A DNA stretch of 64,000 nt from Streptomyces sp. Ag109_O5-1 (GTDB taxonomy: Bacteria; Actinomycetota; Actinomycetes; Streptomycetales; Streptomycetaceae). The notes beneath the pieces were generated by a model. It searched no databases. It saw nothing but the letters and a program-made list of their open reading frames with translations, and was not told where the DNA came from. Where the stretch lies: the NCBI RefSeq assembly GCF_003814875.1, contig NZ_RKQF01000001.1, forward strand, positions 5,704,001-5,768,000, given 5' to 3'. Shown in pieces: positions 26,013 through 33,171 of the stretch; position 1 is the first letter of the stretch, and every line of letters begins with the position of its first letter. A program made the translations under genes and the position numbers.

Positions 26013-26114
26013 GACCCGGGGGGTGGTGTCACCGGGTCGGGAGGCGCCGGTAGATCGCTAATAGGGGCAGGAGCGCCGGCCCGCCGGCAACGCTCTTCGT
26101 AACGTGGTTGCCGG
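26013..26114 (+). ncRNA. Candidate bridge-RNA leader of the IS110 element
   Basis: The region upstream of the transposase folds into consecutive stems. These are GACCCGG/CCGGGTC (26013-26019 with 26032-26038); GGCGC/GCGCC (26043-26047 with 26073-26077), enclosing a 25-nt loop that contains ATAGGGGCA; and CCGGCAAC/GTTGCCGG (26084-26091 with 26107-26114) around a 15-nt loop. IS110 elements are known to encode a non-coding bridge RNA here whose loops pair with target and donor DNA. Extent and function are inferred from position and folding. Confidence 0.5.
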
Positions 26115-26167
26115 ATGTCGGCGCCGTGCCTTGGCCGGGAAGACAAGACCCTCCCAGGAGGAGTGAA

Positions 26168-27373
26168 GTGATCGACATCCGCGACGTGGCCGTCTTCCTC
26201 GGCCTCGACGTCGGCAAGGGCGAACACCACGCCACGGGTCTCATGCCGGACGGTAGGAGCGTCGTCGACAAGCCGCTGCCGAACAGCGAGCCGAAGATAC
26301 GGGCCATGCTCGACAAGCTCACGGCCAAGTACGGCCGGGTCCTGGTCGTCGTGGACCAGCCCGCCTCGATCGGTGCTCTGCCACTGGCCATCGCCCGCGA
26401 CGCGGGCTGCGAGGTGGCGTATCTGCCGGGCCTGACGATGCGGCGGATCGCGGACCTCTATCCCGGTGAGGGCAAGACCGACGCCCGCGACGCGGCGATC
26501 ATCGCGGACGCCGCCCGCACCATGCCCCACACGCTCCGATCGATCGAGCTCACGGACGAAACCATCGCCGAACTCCACATGATCGTCGGGTTCGACGACG
26601 ACCTCGCGGGCGAGGTCACCCGGGTCGCGAACCGGCTCCGCGGCCTGCTCACCCAGATCCACCCGCACCTCGAACGGGTCCTGGGGCCACGCATCCAGCA
26701 CCCGGCCGTGCTCACGCTGCTGGAACAGTTCGGCTCGCCCAAGGCGATCCGCAAGGCCGGAGGACGGCGCCTGATCACGCTGCTGCGGCCGAAGGCGCCC
26801 AGGATGGCCCAGCGGCTGGTCGAGGACATCTTCACCGCACTCGACGAGCAGACCGTCGTCGTCACGGGCACCGACGCGGCCGCGGTGATCGTGCCTAAGC
26901 TCGCGAAGAACCTGGCCGGCCTGCTCGACCAGCGCAAGGAACTGGCCTCGGACATCGAGGAGTTGCTCAAATCGCACCCTCTTTCCGAGCTCCTGACGTC
27001 GATGCCGGGGATAGGCGTCAGGACCGGAGCCAGGATCCTCATCGATGTCGGTGACGGCACCGCCTTCCCGACCGCGGGCCACCTCGCCGCCTATGCCGGG
27101 CTCGCTCCGGTGACCAGGCGGTCGGGGTCCTCGATCCGTGGCGAGAGCCCGTCCCGCAGAGGCAACAAGCACCTGAAACGGGCCTTCTTCCTCGCCGCGT
27201 TCGCCTCGCTGTCCGACCCGTCCTCCCGGGCCTACTACGAGCGGAAGAAGGCCGAGGGCAAGCGGCACAAGCAGGCCCTGATGTGTCTCGCACGCCGTCG
27301 CGTCGACGTGCTCTTCGCAATGCTCCGCGACGGCACGTTCTTCGAACCTCAAGCCACCCCCCAAGCCGCCTGA
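26168..27373 (+). CDS. IS110-family transposase (DEDD recombinase)
   Basis: 401 residues, full length. The N-terminal RuvC-like DEDD domain has the first Asp in FLGLDVGKGEHHATGL, an acidic position in VLVVVDQPAS, and DARDAAIIADAAR. The C-terminal Transposase_20 domain (about 280-380) has a helix-hairpin-helix-like TSMPGIGVRTGARILIDVGD and the Ser-rich TRRSGSSIRGE, which holds the proposed catalytic serine, then NKHLKRAFFLAAFASL. The GTG start at 26168 has a perfect AGGAGG site at about 9 bases. No frameshift or stop, so it is potentially active. Confidence 0.96.
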   Translation: MIDIRDVAVFLGLDVGKGEHHATGLMPDGRSVVDKPLPNSEPKIRAMLDKLTAKYGRVLVVVDQPASIGALPLAIARDAGCEVAYLPGLTMRRIADLYPGEGKTDARDAAIIADAARTMPHTLRSIELTDETIAELHMIVGFDDDLAGEVTRVANRLRGLLTQIHPHLERVLGPRIQHPAVLTLLEQFGSPKAIRKAGGRRLITLLRPKAPRMAQRLVEDIFTALDEQTVVVTGTDAAAVIVPKLAKNLAGLLDQRKELASDIEELLKSHPLSELLTSMPGIGVRTGARILIDVGDGTAFPTAGHLAAYAGLAPVTRRSGSSIRGESPSRRGNKHLKRAFFLAAFASLSDPSSRAYYERKKAEGKRHKQALMCLARRRVDVLFAMLRDGTFFEPQATPQAA

Positions 27374-27505
27374 AACATCACCAATCAACCGACGCGCCCC
27401 TTGACGAAAGAGATAGGGGCACCCCCCCTGCCGTCACGTGAGGGACGGCGTTCTGGAAGACGACGGGACGCGTGGTCGGGTTCTGTGCGGTGGCAGACTG
27501 GCGCC

Positions 27506-27925
27506 ATGACGACGCACAAGAACCTGCTCGGTGGTCCGGAGCCGACCTATCTGCCGGAGAACGAAGAGGCGTACCGCCTGCTGGACGACGAGGCACTGGC
27601 TCCCGTCGAGGTCGCGGCGAAATTCCCGACCTTCTCGCCGGCCTGGGCGCTGCTCGCCGAGGAGGCGTTCGGGCGCGGCGCGGTCGTCGAGTCGTACGCC
27701 TACGCCCGTACCGGCTACCACCGTGGTCTGGACGCCCTGCGCCGGGCCGGCTGGAAGGGGCACGGCCCGATCCCCTGGGAGCACCGGGCCAACCAGGGCT
27801 TCCTGCGCTGCCTCGCCGCGCTCGCCCGCGCCGCCGGTGAGATCGGCGAGAAGGACGAGAACGAGCGCTGCTGGCAGTTCCTGAAGGACAGCAGCGCGGA
27901 GGCGTACGCCGAGCTGCACGCGTAG
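27506..27925 (+). CDS. DUF3151 family protein
   Basis: 139 residues, soluble. It begins MTTHKNLLGGPEPTYLPEN; the conserved AYARTGYHRGLDALRRAGWKGHGPIPWEHRANQGFLRCL is diagnostic of actinobacterial DUF3151. Function unknown. From memory this family gene neighbours fba in Streptomyces; here fba is 7 kb away, so the intervening genes look like an insertion into an old neighbourhood. The start lies directly downstream of the IS110 element, which may have replaced its native promoter. Confidence 0.9.
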   Translation: MTTHKNLLGGPEPTYLPENEEAYRLLDDEALAPVEVAAKFPTFSPAWALLAEEAFGRGAVVESYAYARTGYHRGLDALRRAGWKGHGPIPWEHRANQGFLRCLAALARAAGEIGEKDENERCWQFLKDSSAEAYAELHA

Positions 27926-27942
27926 TACGGGCCGGTCTCGCT

Positions 27943-28072
27943 CTTCAGGTCCCGGCTTCGGATTCCGGCTTCAGGTCCCGGCTTCAGATTCCGGCTTCAG
28001 GTCCCGGCTTCAGGGCCCGGCTTCAGGGCCCGGCTTCAGGGCCCGGCTTCAGGGCCCGGCTTCAGATTCCGG
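27943..28072. repeat. Minisatellite: ten tandem 13-bp units
   Basis: Ten contiguous 13-mers of the form CTTCAGGKCCCGG in four variants: CTTCAGGTCCCGG three times, CTTCAGATTCCGG twice, CTTCGGATTCCGG once, CTTCAGGGCCCGG four times. The last four GGGCCC copies are almost consecutive. It lies between the convergent ends of DUF3151 and the hypothetical gene, whose stop codon is inside the last unit. Not CRISPR: there are no spacers. Confidence 0.95.
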
Positions 28073-28481
28073 GGCGCCCGGCGGCCGTCCAGGCGGCGTA
28101 CTCCTGGCGGACGTAGCGCCGGGGTCCGGGGGCCGGCGTGACCGCTTCGGGGTGGACCGGGCCGGCCACCAGGCCGGGATGGCGGCGGTCGTGCCGGACG
28201 AGTTGCTCGGCGGTTTCCGCCGCGGCCGCGGCCGGGCCGGGGTCGCCGCCCTGGGCCATCCGGTCCATGAGGGCCGCCCGGCGCAGCAGCCAGGCCCGTT
28301 CGGCGGCCGTCGGGTCGGCCGGGGAGCCGGTGGCGGGCCCGGCCTGGCGGCCGTCGCGTTCGGCGCCGAGGGCGAGCAGTCCGTGCATCTCGCGGCGCAG
28401 GTCGGGCGCGTTCGTGTAGGCCTCGTACGCGGACGGGGCGCCGCTGTCCGGGTGGTTGTCCGGGGTGGCGTCCACGGTCAC
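28062..28481 (-). CDS. Hypothetical protein, third gene of HATPase operon
   Basis: 139 residues from a GTG at 28481. Soluble, Ala/Arg-rich and probably helical: SAYEAYTNAPDLRREMHGLL, then two helical repeats around AERAWLLRRAALMDRMA and AAETAEQLVRHDRRH, and C-terminal RRYVRQEYAAWTAAGRPGI. No recognised domain. The start overlaps the upstream small gene's stop (GTGA), which is why this GTG is preferred. The stop lies in the last minisatellite unit. Being coupled to an anti-sigma-like HATPase suggests a regulatory partner; unproven. Confidence 0.65.
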   Translation of the reverse strand: MTVDATPDNHPDSGAPSAYEAYTNAPDLRREMHGLLALGAERDGRQAGPATGSPADPTAAERAWLLRRAALMDRMAQGGDPGPAAAAAETAEQLVRHDRRHPGLVAGPVHPEAVTPAPGPRRYVRQEYAAWTAAGRPGI

Positions 28482-28708
28482 CACTCCGCCGGTGCGCAGG
28501 GGCCGGCGCCACAGCGGTGACACGGCGCCGTGTCGTGTTCGGGGGCGCCGTGGCCGAGGGCCGATGGATGCGTCGCGGACCGCTCGGGAACGCGGGCCGG
28601 TCCGGGGCAGCCGTCGACGGGGCACGGCTTGTGGGTCGCGAGAGCCCCGTCGCGAGGTCGTCCGGTGACCCGGTGCCGCGGCTCGCCCGGAACGCCCTGG
28701 CCGGTCAT
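28478..28708 (-). CDS. Small Cys/His-rich protein (76 residues), possible zinc-binding
   Basis: A short gene easily missed inside a longer reading frame. The ATG at 28708 overlaps the HATPase stop (ATGA) and its own stop overlaps the next start (GTGA). It has five Cys (29, 34, 63, 66, 71) in KPCPVDGC and PCHRCGAGPC, with several His between, resembling a knuckle-type metal site. Double translational coupling is the main evidence that it is real. No family recognised. Confidence 0.6.
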   Translation of the reverse strand: MTGQGVPGEPRHRVTGRPRDGALATHKPCPVDGCPGPARVPERSATHPSALGHGAPEHDTAPCHRCGAGPCAPAEW

Positions 28709-29133
28709 GCCGAGCACCTCAGGCAGGCGCGGACTTCGCGGCCGCCGCGGGTCTGGCGGACCTCGGTCGACTGGGCGAGGTACTGGACGATGCCGGTGCC
28801 GCGGCCGTGTTCGTCGGGAGCCATGTCGCGGTGCCGGCGCTCCACGGTCATGCCGGAGTCGATGACCACGATGTGCAGAGTGCCGTGGTCGAGGACGAGC
28901 GAGAGGGTCATGTGCTCGCGGCCGTAGCGGGCCGCGTTGGCGGCGAGTTCGTCGACGATGAGGACGGCGGAGTCCCGCTCGCTCGCGGGCACGCTCCAGG
29001 TCTCCAGCAGATCGGCCGCGAAGTGACGGGCGGCGGAGACATGCGCCTCCTGCGCGGGCAGGGTGAGCAGCGCCTGGTGGCGGCAGGGCCGGCCGGGCAG
29101 TGGACTCGGGCGGGGCGAATCGGTCACGAACAT
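28705..29133 (-). CDS. RsbW/SpoIIAB-like ATP-binding protein (HATPase_c_2)
   Basis: 142 residues. The GHKL ATP-binding fold has N-box VLIVDELAANAARYG, G1-like VVIDSGM and G2-like DEHGRGTGIVQYLA. Streptomyces has many such stand-alone kinases, which act as anti-sigma or anti-regulator switches with STAS or other partners. No STAS or sigma gene is in this operon; the two downstream small genes may be the partners. The ATG at 29133 is the most upstream; a GTG slightly inside is possible. It heads a three-gene coupled operon. Confidence 0.88.
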   Translation of the reverse strand: MFVTDSPRPSPLPGRPCRHQALLTLPAQEAHVSAARHFAADLLETWSVPASERDSAVLIVDELAANAARYGREHMTLSLVLDHGTLHIVVIDSGMTVERRHRDMAPDEHGRGTGIVQYLAQSTEVRQTRGGREVRACLRCSA

Positions 29134-29374
29134 GGTCTTCTGACTCTTCCGTGGAGGTGCGGAGACCGGAATGAGGGAGACCGCCGACGGTGTCGGGACG
29201 GTCGGTGCACCGGTCGTGCAAGGGCGCGCTCACTCAGTCACACGGACGGCGCATGCCGAACGGTTCGAGATTTTCGCACCTTTTGGTCAGATTCTCGAAG
29301 ATCGCGTCACGGCGGCCCTCGGCGCACTCGCGCATCAAGTCCGCGGAAAGCCGGGCAGGTTGGCGGTCAACGCC

Positions 29375-30163
29375 TCACGCCCGGATGGTGACCAGCTTCT
29401 GGCCGTCGCCCGCGAGGATCTCGAAGTGCTCGATGTCCCCGGGGGACATGGCGACCGCCCCTGGGACCGTGGTGCCGGGAGGGTACTCGCCCGCCCGCCA
29501 GGTGGCGCCGTCCGCCCTGGTGCCGCCGGACCCGACGGCCTGCAGCCGGCAGGTGATTCCGGCGGGCGCGCCCTTGGCGTGGACCTGAAGAACGCTGCCC
29601 CAGGCGGACGGGTAGACCTTCACCGAGGCGGTGACGCCGGTGGCGGGATCGCTTCCGGAGAACGTGCGCCAGGCGGTCGGCGCGGTCGCCCCGGGCGGCG
29701 TCGCCTCACTGCTCACGGACCCGACCGCCGCCAGCCAGGTGCCGCCGACCGCCGCCGCGACGAACGTCAGGGAGGCGGCGGCGCCCGCCAGTTGCAGGCG
29801 CCAGGTCCTGCGCCGCCGGGCCGCGGCCTGCTGCAGCATCCTCTCCAGCACACCCGCCTGTGCCGTCGGCGGCGCCGCCGACACCACGGGCCGTGCGGGC
29901 GCGGGGCCCTGCGTGCTCTCGGCCGCCTGAGCCACCAGCCGGTCGGCCAGCTCCCCGTCGGCCGTCGGCACCGGCAGGCCCGCGACTTCGGCCGCGGTCA
30001 CCGTCGCCAGCAGCGCGGGCAGTCCCGCCAGCCGGATGTGTTCGGCCCGGCACTCGTCGCACTCCACGAGGTGGACGCGCATCTGTTCCATCTCCGCCGC
30101 GGGCAGTGTGCCCAGGACGTATCCGCCCAGCGCCAGCCGGAGGGCTTCGTGCTCCGTGCTCAC
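29375..30163 (-). CDS. Anti-sigma factor, zinc-finger (ZAS) / RskA type
   Basis: 262 residues. The N-terminal ZAS domain binds the sigma factor, with zinc ligands His31-x3-Cys35-x2-Cys38 (HLVECDEC). One transmembrane helix lies at about 125-150 (RRTWRLQLAGAAASLTFVAAAV), followed by an extracytoplasmic RskA C-terminal domain with SVKVYPSAWGSVLQVHAKG. The GTG at 30163 has GGGAGG eight bases upstream and follows the sigma gene by 25 bp. It would hold the ECF sigma at the membrane until an envelope signal triggers release. Confidence 0.93.
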   Translation of the reverse strand: MSTEHEALRLALGGYVLGTLPAAEMEQMRVHLVECDECRAEHIRLAGLPALLATVTAAEVAGLPVPTADGELADRLVAQAAESTQGPAPARPVVSAAPPTAQAGVLERMLQQAAARRRRTWRLQLAGAAASLTFVAAAVGGTWLAAVGSVSSEATPPGATAPTAWRTFSGSDPATGVTASVKVYPSAWGSVLQVHAKGAPAGITCRLQAVGSGGTRADGATWRAGEYPPGTTVPGAVAMSPGDIEHFEILAGDGQKLVTIRA

Positions 30164-30188
30164 GGTCGCCACCTCCCGCACACCACGG

Positions 30189-30809
30189 TCATGGCTCGAT
30201 CCCCCGCTCCTGGAGCGCCAGCCGCAGGGCGTGCAGGGCGTAGTACGTCCGTGACTTCACGGTGCCCAGCGGGATGCCCAGCACCTGTGCGGCCTCCGCC
30301 ATGGTCCGTCCCCGGTAGTAGGTCTCCAGCAGCACCGCGCGGTGGTCCGGGGACAGCGCCCGTACGGCGTCGGCGACCGCCCAGCTCTGCAGCGCCTGCT
30401 CGATCTCGTCCTCGCCCGGCGTCTGCTCGGCGGCCCGCTCCAGCGCTTCGCCACCGGCCTCGGCCGGCCTGGCCTGCCGGGCCCGATGGGCGTCGATGAC
30501 CAGATGCCGGGCGACCGTGCACAGCCATGCCCGGGCCGGGCCGCGGGCAGGCTCGAACGCGGCGGGGTGCTGCCACGCCCGCAGCAGCGTCTCCTGCACC
30601 ACATCCTCCGCCCATTGCCGATCTCCCGATGTCAGTCGCAGCACGTAGTGGAACAGGGGCCCTGCGTGCTCCGCGTACAGAGTGCGCAGCAGTTCCTCAT
30701 CCGCGGTCGAAAGGGTTCCTCTACCAGAGACACGGCGCGCGGAGCGATCCGGATCGGCCCTTGGATCACGTTTTCGGAAACTCCGGGGCATAAGTCGATG
30801 ATCGCGCAT
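30189..30809 (-). CDS. ECF-type RNA polymerase sigma factor
   Basis: 206 residues. Region 2 is LYAEHAGPLFHYVLRLTSGDRQWAEDVVQETLLRAWQ with DNA-melting residues. Region 4 is LSPDHRAVLLETYYRGRTMAEAAQVLGIPLGTVKSRTYYALHALR, close to the SigK/SigL type partnered with RskA-like anti-sigmas. The start at 30809 is supported by AAGAAG upstream; a Met six codons later is possible. It is divergent from the cupredoxin operon, its likely target, across a 166-bp region containing an AT-rich promoter-like patch at about 30868-30900. Confidence 0.95.
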   Translation of the reverse strand: MRDHRLMPRSFRKRDPRADPDRSARRVSGRGTLSTADEELLRTLYAEHAGPLFHYVLRLTSGDRQWAEDVVQETLLRAWQHPAAFEPARGPARAWLCTVARHLVIDAHRARQARPAEAGGEALERAAEQTPGEDEIEQALQSWAVADAVRALSPDHRAVLLETYYRGRTMAEAAQVLGIPLGTVKSRTYYALHALRLALQERGIEP

Positions 30810-30975
30810 ATGCACTTCTTTGTCCTGTAACGCACGGCACGGTACAGGTGACACTCCGCGTCGCCGCGAGGAAATCTCACAAAAGCGTATATATGCCGAA
30901 CCGTATGCCCCTCCCCGTCCGTGAAGCCGGGCAGGAACCGCAGATCTCCCTCACGGCAAAGGACGAACGGACGCC

Positions 30976-31440
30976 ATGCACCCGAACTTCCACACCCCAG
31001 GCCGACGATCACGTACAGCGGCCGGGCTGGCCCTCGCCACCCTCGCCACCGCCGGCACGCTGGGGCTCCTCAGCTCATGCGGCCCGTCGCACTCCTCACC
31101 CAGCGGCGCCGGTGCCTCGCCGATGCCCGGCATGAGCATGCCCGCGAGTCACTCGGCCACGGGTGCGCAGGCCGCGCCGGTGGCCGGGGACGCCGTCGCG
31201 ATCAAGAACTTCGCGTTCGCCCCGGCCACGCTGAAGGTGACGGTGGGTACGACGGTGACCTGGACCAACCAGGACACCGACGCCCACACCGTCACCAGCG
31301 ACGGATCGGGCGGTCCGCTGAAGTCCGCCGCGCTGGCCACCGGCGCCACCTACAGCTACACGTTCACCAAGCCCGGCACCTATGCCTACCTCTGCACCAT
31401 CCATCCGTTCATGACCGCCACCGTGGAGGTGACCCGATGA
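30976..31440 (+). CDS. Cupredoxin (plastocyanin-like) lipoprotein
   Basis: 154 residues. Type II signal peptide with lipobox LSSC (Cys35), a Met/His-rich linker (PMPGMSMPASH), then a single cupredoxin domain. The type 1 copper ligands are all visible: His104 (TDAHTV), Cys140, His143 and Met146 (YLCTIHPFM). It likely carries electrons or copper on the outer membrane face. The metallophosphoesterase follows by ATGA overlap. The Met-rich patch could help capture copper. Confidence 0.93.
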   Translation: MHPNFHTPGRRSRTAAGLALATLATAGTLGLLSSCGPSHSSPSGAGASPMPGMSMPASHSATGAQAAPVAGDAVAIKNFAFAPATLKVTVGTTVTWTNQDTDAHTVTSDGSGGPLKSAALATGATYSYTFTKPGTYAYLCTIHPFMTATVEVTR

Positions 31441-32456
31441 CCGGCTACGACGGCTACTACGACAGTCACGACGGAGCGCCGGCCGGTGAGTCCGGCCGAC
31501 CCGATGAGCCTGCTGCGGAACACGGTATGACGCGTCGCCAGCTCATGCGGCACGCGGGGTGGTTCGGCGGCGCGGTGGTGCTGACCGTGGCCAGTGGCGA
31601 GGTGATCAGCCATATCGCCGGCGCCCGCGACGCCACCGCCGAGGCCGCCACCGCGGGCGCCGCGGCGGGAAGCGGCGAGCTGCGGTTCGTGCAGGTCTCC
31701 GACAGCCATATCGGGTTCCAGGGCCCGGCGAACATGGATGTGGCCGGCTCGTTCAGGGAAGCGATCCACCAGGTCAACTCGCTCGGGTTCAGGCCCGACT
31801 TCGTCATGCACAGCGGCGACCTGACCCATCTGTCGACGGCCGGACAGTTCGACCAGGTCAAGCAGATGATGACCGGCATGAAGACAGACCGCGTCTTCAC
31901 CGTACCGGGCGAGCACGACTCCATCGGCGACGCGGGCCGCGCCTACCGGCGGGCCTTCGGCACGGGCACGCTCGGCGACGGCTGGTACAGCTTCGACACC
32001 CACGGCGTGCACTTCATCGCCCTGGTCAACACCCTGAGCCTGGAGAAGCTCGGCCACCTCGGCAACGACCAGATCGACTTCGTCCGCAAGGACGTCGCCG
32101 GACTGTCGTCGGACACCCCCGTCGTGGTCTTCAGCCACATCCCGCTGTTCGCCATGTACCCGAAGTGGGGCTGGAGCACCGACGACGCCCTCAAGGTCAT
32201 CGCCCTGCTGCGCCGCTTCTCCTCCGTGACCTGTCTCAACGGGCACGTCCACCAGCTCTTCACCAAGACCGACGGCAACATCACCTTCCACTCCGCCACC
32301 ACCACCGCCTACCCCCTGCCCAAACCGGGCCGTGCCCCCGCCCCCACCCCGCAGGTCGTCCCCGCCCGACAGCTCAAGGACGCACTCGGCATCCGCAGCG
32401 TCGGCTACCGCCGGGGCAACCGCGAACTGGCCGTCACGGATGAGAGGCTGGCATGA
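31437..32456 (+). CDS. Tat-type exported metallophosphoesterase
   Basis: 339 residues. A long hydrophilic N-region precedes a twin-arginine-like motif TRRQLMRHAGWFGGAVV (Arg33-Arg34), suggesting Tat export. The calcineurin-like domain has metal motifs VSDSHIGF (Asp89, His91), HSGDLTH (about 126-131), GEHDS replacing the usual GNHD, a mid-domain FSHIP and a terminal NGHVHQ. It hydrolyses an unknown phosphoester outside the cell. The Asn-to-Glu change in GNHD is unusual and may alter metal use. It is coupled to the cupredoxin gene before and the membrane gene after (both ATGA). Confidence 0.9.
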   Translation: MTGYDGYYDSHDGAPAGESGRPDEPAAEHGMTRRQLMRHAGWFGGAVVLTVASGEVISHIAGARDATAEAATAGAAAGSGELRFVQVSDSHIGFQGPANMDVAGSFREAIHQVNSLGFRPDFVMHSGDLTHLSTAGQFDQVKQMMTGMKTDRVFTVPGEHDSIGDAGRAYRRAFGTGTLGDGWYSFDTHGVHFIALVNTLSLEKLGHLGNDQIDFVRKDVAGLSSDTPVVVFSHIPLFAMYPKWGWSTDDALKVIALLRRFSSVTCLNGHVHQLFTKTDGNITFHSATTTAYPLPKPGRAPAPTPQVVPARQLKDALGIRSVGYRRGNRELAVTDERLA

Positions 32457-32857
32457 ACGGCCGAAGACTCCCCACCACCGCCCTGCGGTGGGCGACCGCC
32501 GCAGCACTGGCGGCCGGCGGATACATCCACGCCCAGCTCTACGTCGACGACTACCGTTTCATCCCCGTCGTCGGCCCCCTGTTCCTCCTCCAGGCCAGTG
32601 CTTCCTTCGCCCTCGCCGTCCTGCTGCTGACGGGGACACCGCCCCTGCTGCTGAGGGCCGCCGCGGCCGGTGTCGCGCTCGGCGCCCTCGGCGGCTTCGC
32701 GGCCTCGCGCACGGTAGGCGTGTTCGGATTCACCGAGCGCGGTCTGCAGCCCGCGCCCCAGGCCGTCCTCAGCCTCGTCGCCGAAATCGGCACGCTGCTG
32801 CTCCTCGCGACCTGGCAGCTGGCCGTGGTCGCGGCCACGACCGCCACGGCCGACTGA
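32453..32857 (+). CDS. Small integral membrane protein (four helices)
   Basis: 134 residues with four hydrophobic segments (about 10-28, 37-58, 64-84, 105-128), and GGYIHAQLYVDDYRFIPVVGPLF after helix 1, a pattern seen in uncharacterised actinobacterial membrane proteins near copper or cytochrome genes. There is no enzymatic motif. The start overlaps the phosphoesterase stop (ATGA). It is part of the putative sigma-controlled envelope operon. Confidence 0.85.
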   Translation: MNGRRLPTTALRWATAAALAAGGYIHAQLYVDDYRFIPVVGPLFLLQASASFALAVLLLTGTPPLLLRAAAAGVALGALGGFAASRTVGVFGFTERGLQPAPQAVLSLVAEIGTLLLLATWQLAVVAATTATAD

Positions 32858-32874
32858 ACCAGGAGGTATCTCCC

Positions 32875-33171
32875 ATGCGTCTGGAACCACGCCTGGAACC
32901 ACGCCCAGGAATCGCCTGGCCGAGCCCGCGCCTTCGCGAACTGAGGGACGCCGTGCGCGTCCTGCTCGGCCTGGACGACGACACCGCCGTCGTGATCCGC
33001 CAGCTCGGCTGTGGCGGACCCGGCCACCCACCGCTGGAGACCGTGGTCGAAGTGCTGCCCATGGACGGCGGCGAGACTCACCGCTGGACCCTCCACCGCC
33101 CCGCCGACCGGATCACCGGGCACGAACTGCGGTCCGCTCTGTCCACTGGGCGCACGAAACACCGCGGCTAG
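32875..33171 (+). CDS. Small hypothetical protein closing the cupredoxin operon
   Basis: 98 residues, soluble. It begins MRLEPRLEPRPGIAWPSPR, a direct repeat of LEPR, then RELRDAVRVLLGLDDDTAVVIRQLGCG and ETVVEVLPMDGGETHRWTLHRPADRIT. The ATG has a perfect AGGAGG eight to nine bases upstream and lies 17 bp after the membrane gene, so it is a real member of the operon. No domain recognised; the compact alternating pattern suggests a small alpha/beta fold. Its TAG overlaps the TAG of the convergent MFS gene in a CTAG. Confidence 0.8.
   Translation: MRLEPRLEPRPGIAWPSPRLRELRDAVRVLLGLDDDTAVVIRQLGCGGPGHPPLETVVEVLPMDGGETHRWTLHRPADRITGHELRSALSTGRTKHRG

Larger units (their letters stand above)
26000..27421 (+). 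mobile_element. IS110-family insertion sequence (complete)
   Basis: About 1.4 kb element made of a structured 5' non-coding leader, one intact transposase gene and a short 3' end. It has no terminal inverted repeats, as is normal for the family. The nonamer ATAGGGGCA occurs in the leader (26061-26069) and at the right end (27413-27421). The left end cannot be fixed exactly from one copy; it is placed just before the first leader hairpin. It sits in the divergent promoter region between the M23 and DUF3151 genes. Confidence 0.7.

Noticed and set aside
27943..28072. CRISPR-like repeat array
   Set aside because: Contiguous 13-bp units without spacers and no cas genes nearby.
28709..29233. Upstream part of the 251-codon frame ending at 28478
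   Set aside because: Lies antisense-free but over the HATPase gene in another frame; only the last 76 codons after the ATGA overlap look genuine.
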